The notes: generated from the letters alone by a model not told the origin. Numbered from the stretch's first letter, positions 52,719 through 61,607 are shown. The stretch: DNA of 64,000 bases from Bacteroides clarus YIT 12056 (GCF_900129655.1 NZ_FQWK01000004.1:1-64000); one strand, 5' to 3'. Translations and numbers: made by a program.

Positions 52719-53849
52719 TTAGCGGATAATCCTGCATATCTGCTCTACGGTACGGCGGATATTCATGCGCGCGAATTCCGGTTGCATGGCTTGTTCCAAA
52801 GCGACGGGACTTGGAGTGATGGAGAATATCCCGTGAAATCCGGCACGGGTAAGAATGTCCGTATCTTCTATGCAGCCCGCTATCAACACGACGGGAATAT
52901 GCTGTTTTCTTGCTTCCGTCAGTATGCCGTACGGAACTTTCCCCATGACGGTTTGTCTGTCCGATTTCCCTTCTCCGGTGATAATCAAGTCGGCGTCTTT
53001 TATCTGTTCTGCAAAATTCTGCATTTCCAGTAAGAGCTGTATGCCCGGTTTCAGTTCGGCATTGAGGAATGCCGACAGACTTCCGCCCATTCCGCCGGCT
53101 GCTCCTGCTCCGGGACAGGAAGATATATCCTTACCGGTGGTTCGGAAGATGACCGCGGCCAAATGTCGCATACCTGCATCCAATGCCTCTATCATAGCCG
53201 CGTCGGCTCCTTTCTGCGGGGCGAATACGTATGCCGCTCCGTCTGTCCCGTAGAATGGGTTGCGTACATCGCAGGCGGCGGTAAAGGTACATCCGGAGAG
53301 CAGGGGATGAACGGACGAGGTGTCTATGCTATCGACCTTACCCATCATCTGTCCGCCATAGCCCGAAACATTCCCCGTTTTATCCGGGAAACGGAAACCT
53401 AATGCCCGGAGCATGCCCAATCCGGCGTCGTTCGTGGCGCTTCCGCCCAGACCGATGATGAAATGCCTGCATCCGCGTTGCAATGCGTCCCGTATCAGTT
53501 CGCCCGTTCCGAAAGTTGTTGTCTGCATCGGGTTACGCTTCTCCGGGGCGACGAGTGGAAGTCCGCTAATGGCTGCCATCTCGATGAAAGCCGTCTGCCC
53601 GTCACCGGAAATGCCGTAGCGGGCTTCGCGAAGTTCCATTAAAGGACCGTGAGCCTGCACGCTGATACTCTTTCCGTGAGTGGCGGCAATCAGAACGTCC
53701 AGCATGCCTTCGCCGCCGTCGGCTACGGGGATACGGATAACTTCACATTCCGGCAGTGCGGCGTGTACGCCTTCGGCAGCCGCCGCTTCGGCTTCCGCGG
53801 ATGTAAGGCAGCCTTTGAAGGAGTCTATGGCAAGAACCGCTTTTTTCAT
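52719..53849 (-). CDS. Glycerate kinase (GarK/GlxK type)
   Basis: A 376-residue kinase that phosphorylates D-glycerate, of the two-domain GarK family. MKKAVLAIDSFKGCLTSAEA is the characteristic start. VADGGEGMLDVLIAATHG, FIIGLGGSATNDAGLGMLRA and DLIITGEGKSDRQTVMGKVP are conserved active-site blocks. A second ATG seven codons earlier (53870) is possible, but that part overlaps repeat-like DNA (53847-53912). A link with the glycerate dehydrogenase-like gene at 13713 is possible, but they are far apart. Confidence 0.92.
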   Translation of the reverse strand: MKKAVLAIDSFKGCLTSAEAEAAAAEGVHAALPECEVIRIPVADGGEGMLDVLIAATHGKSISVQAHGPLMELREARYGISGDGQTAFIEMAAISGLPLVAPEKRNPMQTTTFGTGELIRDALQRGCRHFIIGLGGSATNDAGLGMLRALGFRFPDKTGNVSGYGGQMMGKVDSIDTSSVHPLLSGCTFTAACDVRNPFYGTDGAAYVFAPQKGADAAMIEALDAGMRHLAAVIFRTTGKDISSCPGAGAAGGMGGSLSAFLNAELKPGIQLLLEMQNFAEQIKDADLIITGEGKSDRQTVMGKVPYGILTEARKQHIPVVLIAGCIEDTDILTRAGFHGIFSITPSPVALEQAMQPEFARMNIRRTVEQICRIIR

Positions 53850-53912
53850 CGGGGGATAATATGGTTTCATAAGAGGATACCCTTTTTTCGTGGGAAGATA
53901 ACTTCTTTCTCC
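53847..53912. repeat. Short 22-bp-period tract, site F
   Basis: Three segments start at 53847, 53869 and 53891. TTCATAAGAGGA and TTCGTGGGAAGA resemble site A units such as CTCGTAAGAGGA with only transitions. It covers the start of the glycerate kinase gene and is weaker than sites A, B and D. Confidence 0.45.
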
Positions 53913-53927
53913 TGCAAAGATAAAGTT

Positions 53928-53945
53928 TTTTGATAGCTATCAAAA
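53928..53945. promoter_or_regulatory. 18-bp perfect palindrome between divergent genes
   Basis: TTTTGATAGCTATCAAAA is a perfect palindrome. It lies 22 bp before the TATCTTTG box of the yigZ gene and between divergent genes, a typical place for a repressor operator. Confidence 0.5.
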
Positions 53946-53966
53946 GGCGGATAGCGAAAAGTATAG

Positions 53967-53974
53967 TATCTTTG
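53967..53974 (+). promoter_or_regulatory. Promoter -7 box for the yigZ-like gene
   Basis: TATCTTTG ends only 4 bp before the ATG at 53979, so the transcript should start at or within a few bases of the start codon. Confidence 0.6.
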
Positions 53975-53978
53975 CGGC

Positions 53979-54581
53979 ATGAGTGAAGATACGTATAAAA
54001 CCATTGCCACCCCGTCCGAAGGAATTTACACCGAGAAGCGCAGCAAGTTTATCGCTATCGCCTTGCCGGTACGTACGGTTGAAGAAGTAAAGGCGCATCT
54101 GGAAACTTATCAGAAGAAATACTACGATGCCCGCCATGTGTGTTATGCCTATATGCTGGGGCACGAGCGCAAGGATTTTCGCGCCAATGACAACGGAGAG
54201 CCGTCCGGTACGGCGGGAAAACCTATCCTGGGACAAATAAATTCGAACGAACTGACGGATATTCTGATTGTCGTAGTCCGCTATTTCGGTGGTATAAAGC
54301 TGGGTACGAGCGGGCTGATAGTGGCTTATAAGGCTGCCGCCGCCGAGGCTATCGCCGCCGCTACCGTTATTGAAAAGACTGTGGACGAAACGGTGACCGT
54401 TCTCTTCGAGTATCCTTTTATGAACGATGTAATGCGCATCGTGAAGGAAGAAGAACCGGAGCTGTCGGAACAGTCGTATGATATGGACTGCCGTATGACG
54501 CTTCGCATCCGCCAGTCGATGATGCCCAGGTTGAGGGCGCGTCTGGAGAAAGTGGAGACCCTACGTTTTGAGGAGGAGTAA
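53979..54581 (+). CDS. yigZ: YigZ/IMPACT-family protein
   Basis: A 200-residue protein of the YigZ/IMPACT (UPF0029) family. YTEKRSKFIAIALPV (about 15-29) and RHVCYAYMLGHERKDFRAND, then GEPSGTAGKPIL and VVVRYFGGIKLGTSGLIVAY, are the hallmark blocks of the N-terminal domain. The C-terminal ferredoxin-like domain (about 137-200) follows. In eukaryotes IMPACT regulates translation control; the bacterial role is unclear. The start matches the family, which implies a leaderless or nearly leaderless transcript given the promoter at 53967. Confidence 0.92.
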   Translation: MSEDTYKTIATPSEGIYTEKRSKFIAIALPVRTVEEVKAHLETYQKKYYDARHVCYAYMLGHERKDFRANDNGEPSGTAGKPILGQINSNELTDILIVVVRYFGGIKLGTSGLIVAYKAAAAEAIAAATVIEKTVDETVTVLFEYPFMNDVMRIVKEEEPELSEQSYDMDCRMTLRIRQSMMPRLRARLEKVETLRFEEE

Positions 54582-54597
54582 AGTCTCCGGTTTCTTT

Positions 54598-54825
54598 TCA
54601 GACAACTCTTTCAATCCTCTTTACGGATAAATCGTTATAATGGATTTTGCGGTGCGTGCCGTCGCAAAAAGGTTGTTTGCAGGAGCGTCCGCAGCGGCAG
54701 AGGGCTATCCGGCCTTCCTGCATTTCCGCCTTTCCTTCCCTGTCTACCAGTTTAAAATTGCCTTCTACGATGAAAGGCCCGTTGGGTGTAGCTGTAATCG
54801 TTACTGTATTTTCTTCTTTTTCCAT
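54598..54825 (-). CDS. CDGSH iron-sulfur domain protein
   Basis: A 75-residue protein with a CDGSH-type motif near the end: CRCGRSCKQPFCDGTH, giving the 3-Cys 1-His ligand set for a [2Fe-2S] cluster. The first 40 residues form the beta part (ITATPNGPFIVEGNFKLVD). Small proteins of this kind are redox or Fe-S transfer factors. It ends 16 bp from the yigZ stop (convergent) and is read away from the HpaII-like gene. Confidence 0.92.
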   Translation of the reverse strand: MEKEENTVTITATPNGPFIVEGNFKLVDREGKAEMQEGRIALCRCGRSCKQPFCDGTHRKIHYNDLSVKRIERVV

Positions 54826-54913
54826 GTTCTCGGTCTTTATGTTTTACGTACTTGGTAGAACGTCTCCGCATGGAAATAGTTTGTTAATTCCATATCTTTT
54901 GTATGGATTTACT

Positions 54914-54921
54914 TATCTTTG
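54914..54921 (+). promoter_or_regulatory. Promoter -7 box for the HpaII-like gene
   Basis: TATCTTTG, 29 bp before the ATG at 54951. Confidence 0.6.
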
Positions 54922-54950
54922 CACACTTATTTAATCAAAATCGAGTTGAT

Positions 54951-56078
54951 ATGGCATTTGAAGCAACTAAGCGCGAATTGGGCGAGCTCTATACATTCTT
55001 CCGTCTGCTGGCGGACGGAAAAGTCTTTCCGGGTACTCCGAACGCCCAGAGAGAGGATAAAAAATGTTGGCCTGTGGCGCTGATACAGAGAGAGGAACAT
55101 GACGGCACACGCCGCTATTATATCGGGGAAGAGGATGTACGCATTGTCAGCGGTACGGTGGAAAAGGACGGCACATTCACAGCGTCGGCAGAGAAAGAGG
55201 AGCTTTCGTTTCCCCGTGCGGACTTTGGCGACGCGGCGGAAATCATACTCCATCTGTTGAGAAATGAGCAAGGCGAGGAAGTGGAAGTCTCCGAAGGATT
55301 GGAAGCCTTTCTGGATGCTGTGAACATCTACGACCTGGAGTCCAAGACCGATGACCGTACAGACTTCTCCGTAGCTTTTTGGAGCGCGGACGCTCCGCTG
55401 ACGGGATTTACCGTCCGCTGCCGTCTCGGCCGCATGAATCCTTTGCTGGACGGCGGGCGCACAGCCAACCTGAAGCTGGAGCAGAGCGGCGTGAAGTTTG
55501 CCGTGCCCACTGTGAACAAGGTGAACGCCTTGCCTGAATCGCCTGCGGAAGTTGCCGAACGCATGCTGATGATTGAGCGTCTGGGCGGTGTATTGAAGTA
55601 TTCCGACGTTGCCGACCGCGTGTTCCGTTGCAACCTGCTGATGATAGACCTGCACTTTCCCCGTATGCTTGCCGAAATGGTGCGTATCATGCACCTGGAC
55701 GGTATCACCCGTGTTGCCGAGCTGACGGAACGCATCAAGGAAATGAATCCCCTGAAGATAAAGGACGAACTGATAAACAAACACTGCTTCTACGAGTTCA
55801 AGATGAAACAGTTCTTGCTGGCGCTTGCGCTGGGCATGCGTCCGGCAAAGATTTACAACGGTACGGACTCTGCCGTGGAAGGGTTGTTGCTGACCAACGG
55901 AGACGGTGAAGTGCTCTGTTATCACAAGTCCGACAGACAGACGTTTGCCGACTTTCTCTACCGGAACACCCGTTTTGAAAAAGGCTCGGTGGATAAAGAC
56001 AAATACGGCTTCCTGGAACGGGAGAACGGTGTGTATTATTTTAAGCTGAATGTAAAGATAGGGTTGCTGAAACGCTGA
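54951..56078 (+). CDS. HpaII-family restriction endonuclease-like protein
   Basis: A 375-residue protein whose N-terminus (KRELGELYTFFRLLADGKVF) and overall length resemble the HpaII family of type II restriction enzymes, which cut within CCGG in characterised members. Other conserved-looking blocks are EGLEAFLDAVNIYDLESKTD (about 121-140), FSVAFWSADAPLTGFTVRC and KHCFYEFKMKQFLLALALG. No cytosine methyltransferase is next to it; the neighbours are a CDGSH protein and a nitroreductase. Either the methylase is elsewhere or the enzyme has changed function. The start was placed after the promoter at MAFEATKRE. Confidence 0.75.
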   Translation: MAFEATKRELGELYTFFRLLADGKVFPGTPNAQREDKKCWPVALIQREEHDGTRRYYIGEEDVRIVSGTVEKDGTFTASAEKEELSFPRADFGDAAEIILHLLRNEQGEEVEVSEGLEAFLDAVNIYDLESKTDDRTDFSVAFWSADAPLTGFTVRCRLGRMNPLLDGGRTANLKLEQSGVKFAVPTVNKVNALPESPAEVAERMLMIERLGGVLKYSDVADRVFRCNLLMIDLHFPRMLAEMVRIMHLDGITRVAELTERIKEMNPLKIKDELINKHCFYEFKMKQFLLALALGMRPAKIYNGTDSAVEGLLLTNGDGEVLCYHKSDRQTFADFLYRNTRFEKGSVDKDKYGFLERENGVYYFKLNVKIGLLKR

Positions 56079-56110
56079 CCCGATCATAGAATCGTAAAAA
56101 CGAACGTACA

Positions 56111-56677
56111 ATGTTGAACGAAGTATTGGAAAACATTAAGTCGCGCCGCAGCGTGCGCGCTTATACGGAACAACAGGTTTCCGCTGAAGATTTGAACCTT
56201 ATACTGGAAGCGGCGACGTATGCTCCCAGCGGTATGAATTTCCAGACCTGGCATTTTACCGCCATTCAGGATGCCGCCGTACTGACCGAGCTGAATGAGA
56301 AGATAAAGGGCGCTTTTGCCAAGAGCGACGATGCCCGTCTGCAGGAACGCGGACACAGCCGGACTTACTGCTGCTATTATCATGCTCCCGCCTTGATTAT
56401 CGTATCCAACGAACCGACCTGCTGGTGGGCGCCTATGGATTGCGCGTGCGCTTTGCAGAATATCTTCCTTGCCGCCAAGTCTTTAGGCATCGGCTCTTGC
56501 TGGATTAACCAATTGGGACAGACCTGTGACGATCCCGATGTGCGCGCTTTCCTTACCCAACTCGGTATTCCCGAGAATCATCGTGTGTACGGCTGTGCCG
56601 CTTTGGGCTATGCCTCTGCGGACGCTCCCGTGAAAGATAAGAAACTGGCGGAAGACACGGTTACTGTAATCCGCTGA
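56111..56677 (+). CDS. Nitroreductase-family oxidoreductase
   Basis: A 188-residue FMN-dependent NAD(P)H oxidoreductase. The FMN-binding RRSVRAYTEQQVS (about 13-25) and AATYAPSGMNFQTW (about 34-47) motifs are typical. WWAPMDCACALQNIFLAAKS and GIGSCWINQLGQ form the second flavin contact region. Members reduce nitro compounds, quinones or flavins; the substrate is unknown. It follows the HpaII-like gene by 32 bp. Confidence 0.92.
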   Translation: MLNEVLENIKSRRSVRAYTEQQVSAEDLNLILEAATYAPSGMNFQTWHFTAIQDAAVLTELNEKIKGAFAKSDDARLQERGHSRTYCCYYHAPALIIVSNEPTCWWAPMDCACALQNIFLAAKSLGIGSCWINQLGQTCDDPDVRAFLTQLGIPENHRVYGCAALGYASADAPVKDKKLAEDTVTVIR

Positions 56678-56705
56678 CGGTGCGGCACAGGCGGAGAGTA
56701 CACTT

Positions 56706-57377
56706 TTATATCTCCGCCAGAATGTACCACACGGCGATGAGGTGGCAGGCAGACCCCGCCAATACGAAGAAATGAAACGCCGAGTGCATATAGCGCACGT
56801 TGCGTATGGAATACAACGCCGCACCGCCTATATAGCATACTCCTTCGGCGATAATCCAATAGCAGGAAGCGGGCGCGATGGCAAAGAGTTGTTTGAACAC
56901 TACCAGCACGGACAGCCCCATAAGGATGTAGCACACCGTTTCCACATAGCTGTGTTCTTCCATCTTGCGGAAGCTGATGATAGTGCCTGCAACGGCGCAT
57001 AGCCAGACAAAACAGAACAGTCCCCAGCCCCAGAGCCCCTCATCGCGTAAGGCGATCAGTGTAATGGGAGAGAAGCTTCCGGCGATATGCCAGTAGATAG
57101 CCGCGTGATCCCAATGGCGTAACCGCCGTTTCCACGGATTATGGTGCTTCAAGGAGTGGTAAAGGGTGGAAGACAAATAGGAACCGCCCATACCGAACAG
57201 GTAGAGCCACATACCGAGTATCGCCCACGGGTCTTGTGCCCGATAGCATTTCATCAGGAAGAATCCCCCGATAATAACTGCCATCGAGATGCCTATGCCG
57301 TGGGATAGGCTGTTGACGGTTTCTTCGCCTTTACTGTAAAAAAGGCCGTTTCTTTTTCTCTTGCGCGTTGTACTCAT
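56706..57377 (-). CDS. trhA: Hemolysin III / TrhA (PAQR-family) membrane protein
   Basis: A 223-residue protein with seven transmembrane helices. It shows PAQR/HlyIII features: EETVNSLSHGIGISMAV (His near 28), SSTLYHSL (YHS with metal-binding His) and the C-terminal SAFHFFVLAGSACHLIAVWY with two His. These residues form the metal site of the family. Bacterial TrhA proteins help membrane energetics homeostasis. The start at MSTTRKRKRNG was chosen; the upstream frame overlaps the gcvP terminator. It is downstream of gcvP on the same strand. Confidence 0.9.
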   Translation of the reverse strand: MSTTRKRKRNGLFYSKGEETVNSLSHGIGISMAVIIGGFFLMKCYRAQDPWAILGMWLYLFGMGGSYLSSTLYHSLKHHNPWKRRLRHWDHAAIYWHIAGSFSPITLIALRDEGLWGWGLFCFVWLCAVAGTIISFRKMEEHSYVETVCYILMGLSVLVVFKQLFAIAPASCYWIIAEGVCYIGGAALYSIRNVRYMHSAFHFFVLAGSACHLIAVWYILAEI

Positions 57378-57401
57378 ACACTTATTTGCGGTATAAAAGA
57401 A

Positions 57402-57427
57402 GAGAGGGTGTGTTTCGACACCCTCTC
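57402..57427 (-). terminator. Terminator of gcvP
   Basis: GAGAGGGTGT (57402-57411) / ACACCCTCTC (57418-57427) with a 6-nt loop; on the minus strand it is followed by TTCTTTTAT. It lies 9 bp after the gcvP stop codon. Confidence 0.8.
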
Positions 57428-57435
57428 CCGATATT

Positions 57436-60285
57436 CTATTCAAAGCATCCGTAGCACGTTGGCAACAATTTGCGGTCGCCCAACGTATTGTCTACCCGTG
57501 CCACGTTCACCCAAAACTTGTTGTCGCGAACGCTTTCTATCGGATAGGCGGCTTTCTGCCGGGTATAACTGTGTTCCCATGCGTCGGCCACTACTTCATA
57601 TTCGGGATGCGGAGCATTTATCAGCACGTTGTCCGTCTTGTCCGCTTCGCCGTTCTTCACTTCCTGAATTTCCTGCCAGATAGTGAGCATCACATGTACA
57701 AAGTTATCCAGCTCGGCAAGGCTTTCGCTCTCTGTCGGCTCTATCATCAGTGTGCCGTGAACGGGGAAGGAGAGGGTAGGCGCGTGATAGCCGTAGTCCA
57801 TAAGGCGTTTGGCTATATCGTTTTCGCTGATGCCCGTTTCCTCGTGTACCTTGCGGCATTCCAATATCATTTCGTGTCCTACGAAACCCGTTGCTCCGCG
57901 ATAGACGATACCGTAGGTGTCTTTGAAGCAGGCAGCCAGATAATTGGCGTTCAGAATGGCAGTCTTGGTGGCGCGTGTCAGCCCTTCCGTACCCATCATG
58001 CGGATATAGCCGTAGGTGATAGGCAGGATTCCCGCACTGCCGAAGGGAGCTCCCGATACTTGGTTGGCGGTATTGCCGAACAGTTCGTGACCCGGCAGGA
58101 ACGGAACCAGATGTCCGGCTACGCAGATAGGACCTACGCCCGGTCCGCCACCGCCATGGGGAGAAGCGAATGTCTTGTGCAAGTTCAGGTGGCAGACATC
58201 GGCGCCGATAAATCCGGGGTTGGTCAAACCTACTTGGGCGTTCATGTTGGCGCCGTCCATATAAACCTGTGCGCCGCAGGCATGGATAATCTTGCAGATT
58301 TCCACGATTTCCGTTTCAAAGATGCCATGGGTGGACGGATAGGTAATCATTAGCGCGGCGAGGTCGGCCTTGTTCTCTTCGGCTTTGGCGCGCAGGTCGG
58401 CCATGTCGACATTCCCTTGTTCGTCGCAGGCGCAGGTGACCGTGGTGAAACCTGCCTGAACAGCCGAAGCGGGATTGGTGCCGTGAGCCGATGCGGGTAT
58501 CAGCACCTTGTTGCGGTGCCCTTGTCCGATGCTTTCCAGATAGGCGCGGATTACGCGAAGTCCCGCATACTCTCCGGCGGCGCCGGAATTGGGTTGCAGG
58601 CTCACTCCGGCAAATCCGGTTATCACTTTCAGCTCTTCGCTGAGGTTGTGTATCAGTTCGCGGTAGCCCTCTGCCTGGTCTTCGGGAACGAGCGGGTGCA
58701 TACCCATGAATTCCGGACGGCTGAGCGGCAGCATTTCGGCGGCGGCATTCAGCTTCATGGTACATGAGCCGAGGGAAATCATGGAGTGCGCCAATGAGAT
58801 ATCCTTGCGGTCCAGTCGCTTGATGTAACGTATCATTTCCGTTTCCGTATGGTATTTGTTGAATACCTCGTGCGTCAGGTAAGCGCTCTGGCGCCGGAAA
58901 GCTTCCGGAATGGTACGGCTTTCGGGGATGTCGGCGGCTTTGGTATAGTCTTTTCCGGCTGCGATGCCGAAAATGGAAAGAAGCACGTTGACGGCGGCCA
59001 GGTCTGTCGTTTCGTCGATGCTCATACCTACATCGCCGTTCTTGAAGTAGCGCAGGTTCACTTCCTTGCTCAGGGCGACGGTGCGCACTTGCTGCGCCGA
59101 TACATTGTCGGGCAATGCGAAGCGGAGCGTGTCGAAGTACCGGGCGTTCACTTGCCTGTATCCTAATTTATCGATTTCCTGTTCCAGATATGCGGCGATG
59201 TTGTGAATGCGCTCTGCAATGGTGCGGATACCTTCCGGTCCGTGATATACGGCATAGAAACCGGCCATTGTGGCCAGCAGCGCCTGTGCGGTACAGATGT
59301 TGGAAGTCGCTTTCTCGCGTTTGATGTGTTGCTCGCGGGTTTGCAGCGCCATGCGGTAACACGGCTTTCCGTATTTGTCTTTAGACCAGCCGATGATACG
59401 TCCCGGCATATTGCGCTTGTACTCGTCGCGTGTGGCGAAGTAAGCGGCCGACGGGCCGCCGTAGAACATCGGCGTGCCCAGTCGTTGGGTAGTTCCGAAT
59501 ACGATGTCCGCTCCCCATTCTCCCGGCGGGGTGAGCAGGGCGAGGCTCAGTATATCGGCGGCCACAGCCACTTTACAGCCTGCGGCATGCGCTTTTTCCA
59601 CAAAAGCGCGGTAGTCTTCTATATTTCCGTTGGCGTCCGGGTACTGCAATATGCAGGCGAAGATGTCCGGAGCCGGTTCCAGTTCATTGTATTTACCCGT
59701 CCGTATCTCGATGCCCTGCGGGATGGCGCGGGTGGTGATGACAGCCAGTGTTTGCGGGAATACGTTTTCGTCCACAAACACGACGTTGGCTCCCGCCTTC
59801 TGCATATCGCGCGGACGCAGCGCGTACATCATCGTAACGGCTTCCGCGGCGGCGGTCGCTTCATCCAGCAGGGAGCAGTTGGCAAGAGGCATGCCGGTAA
59901 GGTCGCAAACGGCGGTTTGGAAATTCAGCAGGGCTTCCAGCCGTCCCTGCGACACTTCCGTCTGATAAGGCGTATAGGAGGTGTACCAAACGGGATTCTC
60001 GAATACGTTGCGCTGGATTACGGCAGGCGTAATGGTGTTGTACCAACCCATGCCGATATAGGTAGCGTATAGCTTATTTTTAGCTGCCAGTTCCGCTATG
60101 TGCTGTCCGAACTCATATTCGGTCAAGGCTTCGGGCAAAGCCAGCGGTTCTTTCAGACGGATATCGGCAGGAATGGTTTTATCAATCAGTTCGTCCAGAC
60201 TTGCCACGCCGATTTTGCGGAGCATCTGTTCTTCATCCTTCTTGCTGATGCCGATGTGGCGGTCAGCCAACAGGTCGTTTTTCAT
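57436..60285 (-). CDS. gcvP: Glycine dehydrogenase (decarboxylating), P-protein
   Basis: A 949-residue full-length P-protein of the glycine cleavage system. Two homologous PLP-enzyme halves lie at about 1-440 and 445-949. The N-terminal half opens ADRHIGISKKDEEQMLRKIG. The cofactor Lys is in LHKTFASPHGGGGPGVG (near 703). It decarboxylates glycine and passes the aminomethyl group to lipoyl-GcvH. The gcvT and gcvH genes are not in this window, so the system is encoded at more than one locus. A hairpin terminator (57402-57427) follows. Confidence 0.96.
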   Translation of the reverse strand: MKNDLLADRHIGISKKDEEQMLRKIGVASLDELIDKTIPADIRLKEPLALPEALTEYEFGQHIAELAAKNKLYATYIGMGWYNTITPAVIQRNVFENPVWYTSYTPYQTEVSQGRLEALLNFQTAVCDLTGMPLANCSLLDEATAAAEAVTMMYALRPRDMQKAGANVVFVDENVFPQTLAVITTRAIPQGIEIRTGKYNELEPAPDIFACILQYPDANGNIEDYRAFVEKAHAAGCKVAVAADILSLALLTPPGEWGADIVFGTTQRLGTPMFYGGPSAAYFATRDEYKRNMPGRIIGWSKDKYGKPCYRMALQTREQHIKREKATSNICTAQALLATMAGFYAVYHGPEGIRTIAERIHNIAAYLEQEIDKLGYRQVNARYFDTLRFALPDNVSAQQVRTVALSKEVNLRYFKNGDVGMSIDETTDLAAVNVLLSIFGIAAGKDYTKAADIPESRTIPEAFRRQSAYLTHEVFNKYHTETEMIRYIKRLDRKDISLAHSMISLGSCTMKLNAAAEMLPLSRPEFMGMHPLVPEDQAEGYRELIHNLSEELKVITGFAGVSLQPNSGAAGEYAGLRVIRAYLESIGQGHRNKVLIPASAHGTNPASAVQAGFTTVTCACDEQGNVDMADLRAKAEENKADLAALMITYPSTHGIFETEIVEICKIIHACGAQVYMDGANMNAQVGLTNPGFIGADVCHLNLHKTFASPHGGGGPGVGPICVAGHLVPFLPGHELFGNTANQVSGAPFGSAGILPITYGYIRMMGTEGLTRATKTAILNANYLAACFKDTYGIVYRGATGFVGHEMILECRKVHEETGISENDIAKRLMDYGYHAPTLSFPVHGTLMIEPTESESLAELDNFVHVMLTIWQEIQEVKNGEADKTDNVLINAPHPEYEVVADAWEHSYTRQKAAYPIESVRDNKFWVNVARVDNTLGDRKLLPTCYGCFE

Positions 60286-60312
60286 ACGTACTATATTATT
60301 TAAAGTTATTAC

Positions 60313-60951
60313 CTATCTAAAGAACGGGTTCTCCGCCTTTTCTATGCCGATGGTCGTAGGCGCTCCGTGCCCCGGATAGACAATCGTTTCATTGGGGAGT
60401 ATGAACAGGCGGCTGCATATATGTTCTATCAGTTCGTCGAAGTTGCCGCCGGCGAGGTCGGCACGGCCGATGCTGCCTTGAAACAGTACATCGCCGGAGA
60501 ACATGCAATGGTCTGCCGCGCAATAGTACACCAGACTGCCCGGCGAGTGTCCCGGCACATGGATGGCTTCCAGTTCCGTATTGCCGAAGGTGATGATGTC
60601 GCCGTCGTGCAGGTAAGTACCCAACGGTACGGGCGGTTCCTGCAACTGGAAACCGAACATACGGCTCTGCTTGGGCGCTTCGTCAATCCAGAACTCGTCG
60701 GCTTGGTTGGCTTCCGCCTTCAGTCCGAACTCTTTCAGCATGAAAGGGTTTCCGAAGATGTGGTCCAGGTGCAGGTGCGTGTTCAGCAGGTGCTTTACAT
60801 TCAGCTCGTTGTGTATGATAAAGTTCTTTAAAGCCTGTTTCTCCTCTTCGTAGAAGCAACCGGGGTCGATGACTACGGCTTCGTTGGTTTCGTCCCACAG
60901 TACATAGCAGTTCTCCGGGAACATATTAAATTCAAATCTCTTTATCTTCAT
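60313..60951 (-). CDS. MBL-fold metal-dependent hydrolase (glyoxalase II-like)
   Basis: A 212-residue metallo-beta-lactamase-fold hydrolase. The metal motif is NTHLHLDHIFG (H-x-H-x-D-H, near 58-68). Other ligands are in VPGHSPGSL (His), FSGDVLF (Asp) and YPGHGAPT (His). The size and arrangement resemble the short YcbL/GloB-type thioesterases. It lies between rsmG and gcvP on the same strand, 27 bp upstream of gcvP, so these genes may be co-transcribed. Confidence 0.9.
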   Translation of the reverse strand: MKIKRFEFNMFPENCYVLWDETNEAVVIDPGCFYEEEKQALKNFIIHNELNVKHLLNTHLHLDHIFGNPFMLKEFGLKAEANQADEFWIDEAPKQSRMFGFQLQEPPVPLGTYLHDGDIITFGNTELEAIHVPGHSPGSLVYYCAADHCMFSGDVLFQGSIGRADLAGGNFDELIEHICSRLFILPNETIVYPGHGAPTTIGIEKAENPFFR

Positions 60952-60982
60952 GATACTATATTTACTGTAATAGATTCTTTCT

Positions 60983-61603
60983 TCAGACTGTTACGTACAC
61001 CGCTTTCTTTGTTTCGAAGAACTCTTCCCCGAAGAACTCCTTCAAGTCCCACATCGTAGTCTTGTTTCTGACGGGCATCGCCTCTTTCTCCAGTTCGCCG
61101 CCTTTCAGGCAGATAAGTCCGTTGGGCAGTGCGTTCCGCTGTTTGGGGGAGATATTCTTGCGGATGATTTTCAATAAATCGGTAAGGGGCATTACGGCAC
61201 GGCTCACCACGAAGTCGAACAGTTGCTTTTCTTCTTCGGCGCGTGCATGACGGGTGGTTACGTTTTTCAGCCCGATGCTGCCCGCTACTTCGGTGGCTAC
61301 GCGTACTTTCTTGCCGATGCTGTCCACCAGGTGGAACTGCACTTCGGGGAAAAGTATGGCCAGCGGAATTCCCGGGAATCCGCCCCCTGTGCCCAAGTCC
61401 ATGATTTTCGTACCCGGGGCGAAGCGGATTACTTTGGCTATGCCCAGGGAGTGGAGAACGTGGTGTTCGTAGAGGTTTCCGATATCTTTACGTGAAATGA
61501 CGTTTATTTTAGAGTTCCAGTCCGTATAGAGGTTGTAGAGCGCGGCGAATTGCCCTTTCTGTTCTTCTGTCAGGTCCGGAAAGTACTTCAGGATGAGTTC
61601 CAT
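60983..61603 (-). CDS. rsmG: 16S rRNA (guanine-527-N7)-methyltransferase
   Basis: A 206-residue SAM-dependent methyltransferase that modifies G527 of 16S rRNA. KIMDLGTGGGFPGIPLAILF (about 67-86) is the SAM-binding motif I of RsmG/GidB. NVISRKDIGNLYEHHVLHSL precedes it, and FVVSRAVMPL lies in the middle. The length is normal. The heptamer repeat at 61608-61640 lies just upstream of the ATG and replaces the usual leader. It precedes the MBL hydrolase gene by 31 bp. Confidence 0.95.
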   Translation of the reverse strand: MELILKYFPDLTEEQKGQFAALYNLYTDWNSKINVISRKDIGNLYEHHVLHSLGIAKVIRFAPGTKIMDLGTGGGFPGIPLAILFPEVQFHLVDSIGKKVRVATEVAGSIGLKNVTTRHARAEEEKQLFDFVVSRAVMPLTDLLKIIRKNISPKQRNALPNGLICLKGGELEKEAMPVRNKTTMWDLKEFFGEEFFETKKAVYVTV

Positions 61604-61607
61604 TGTT

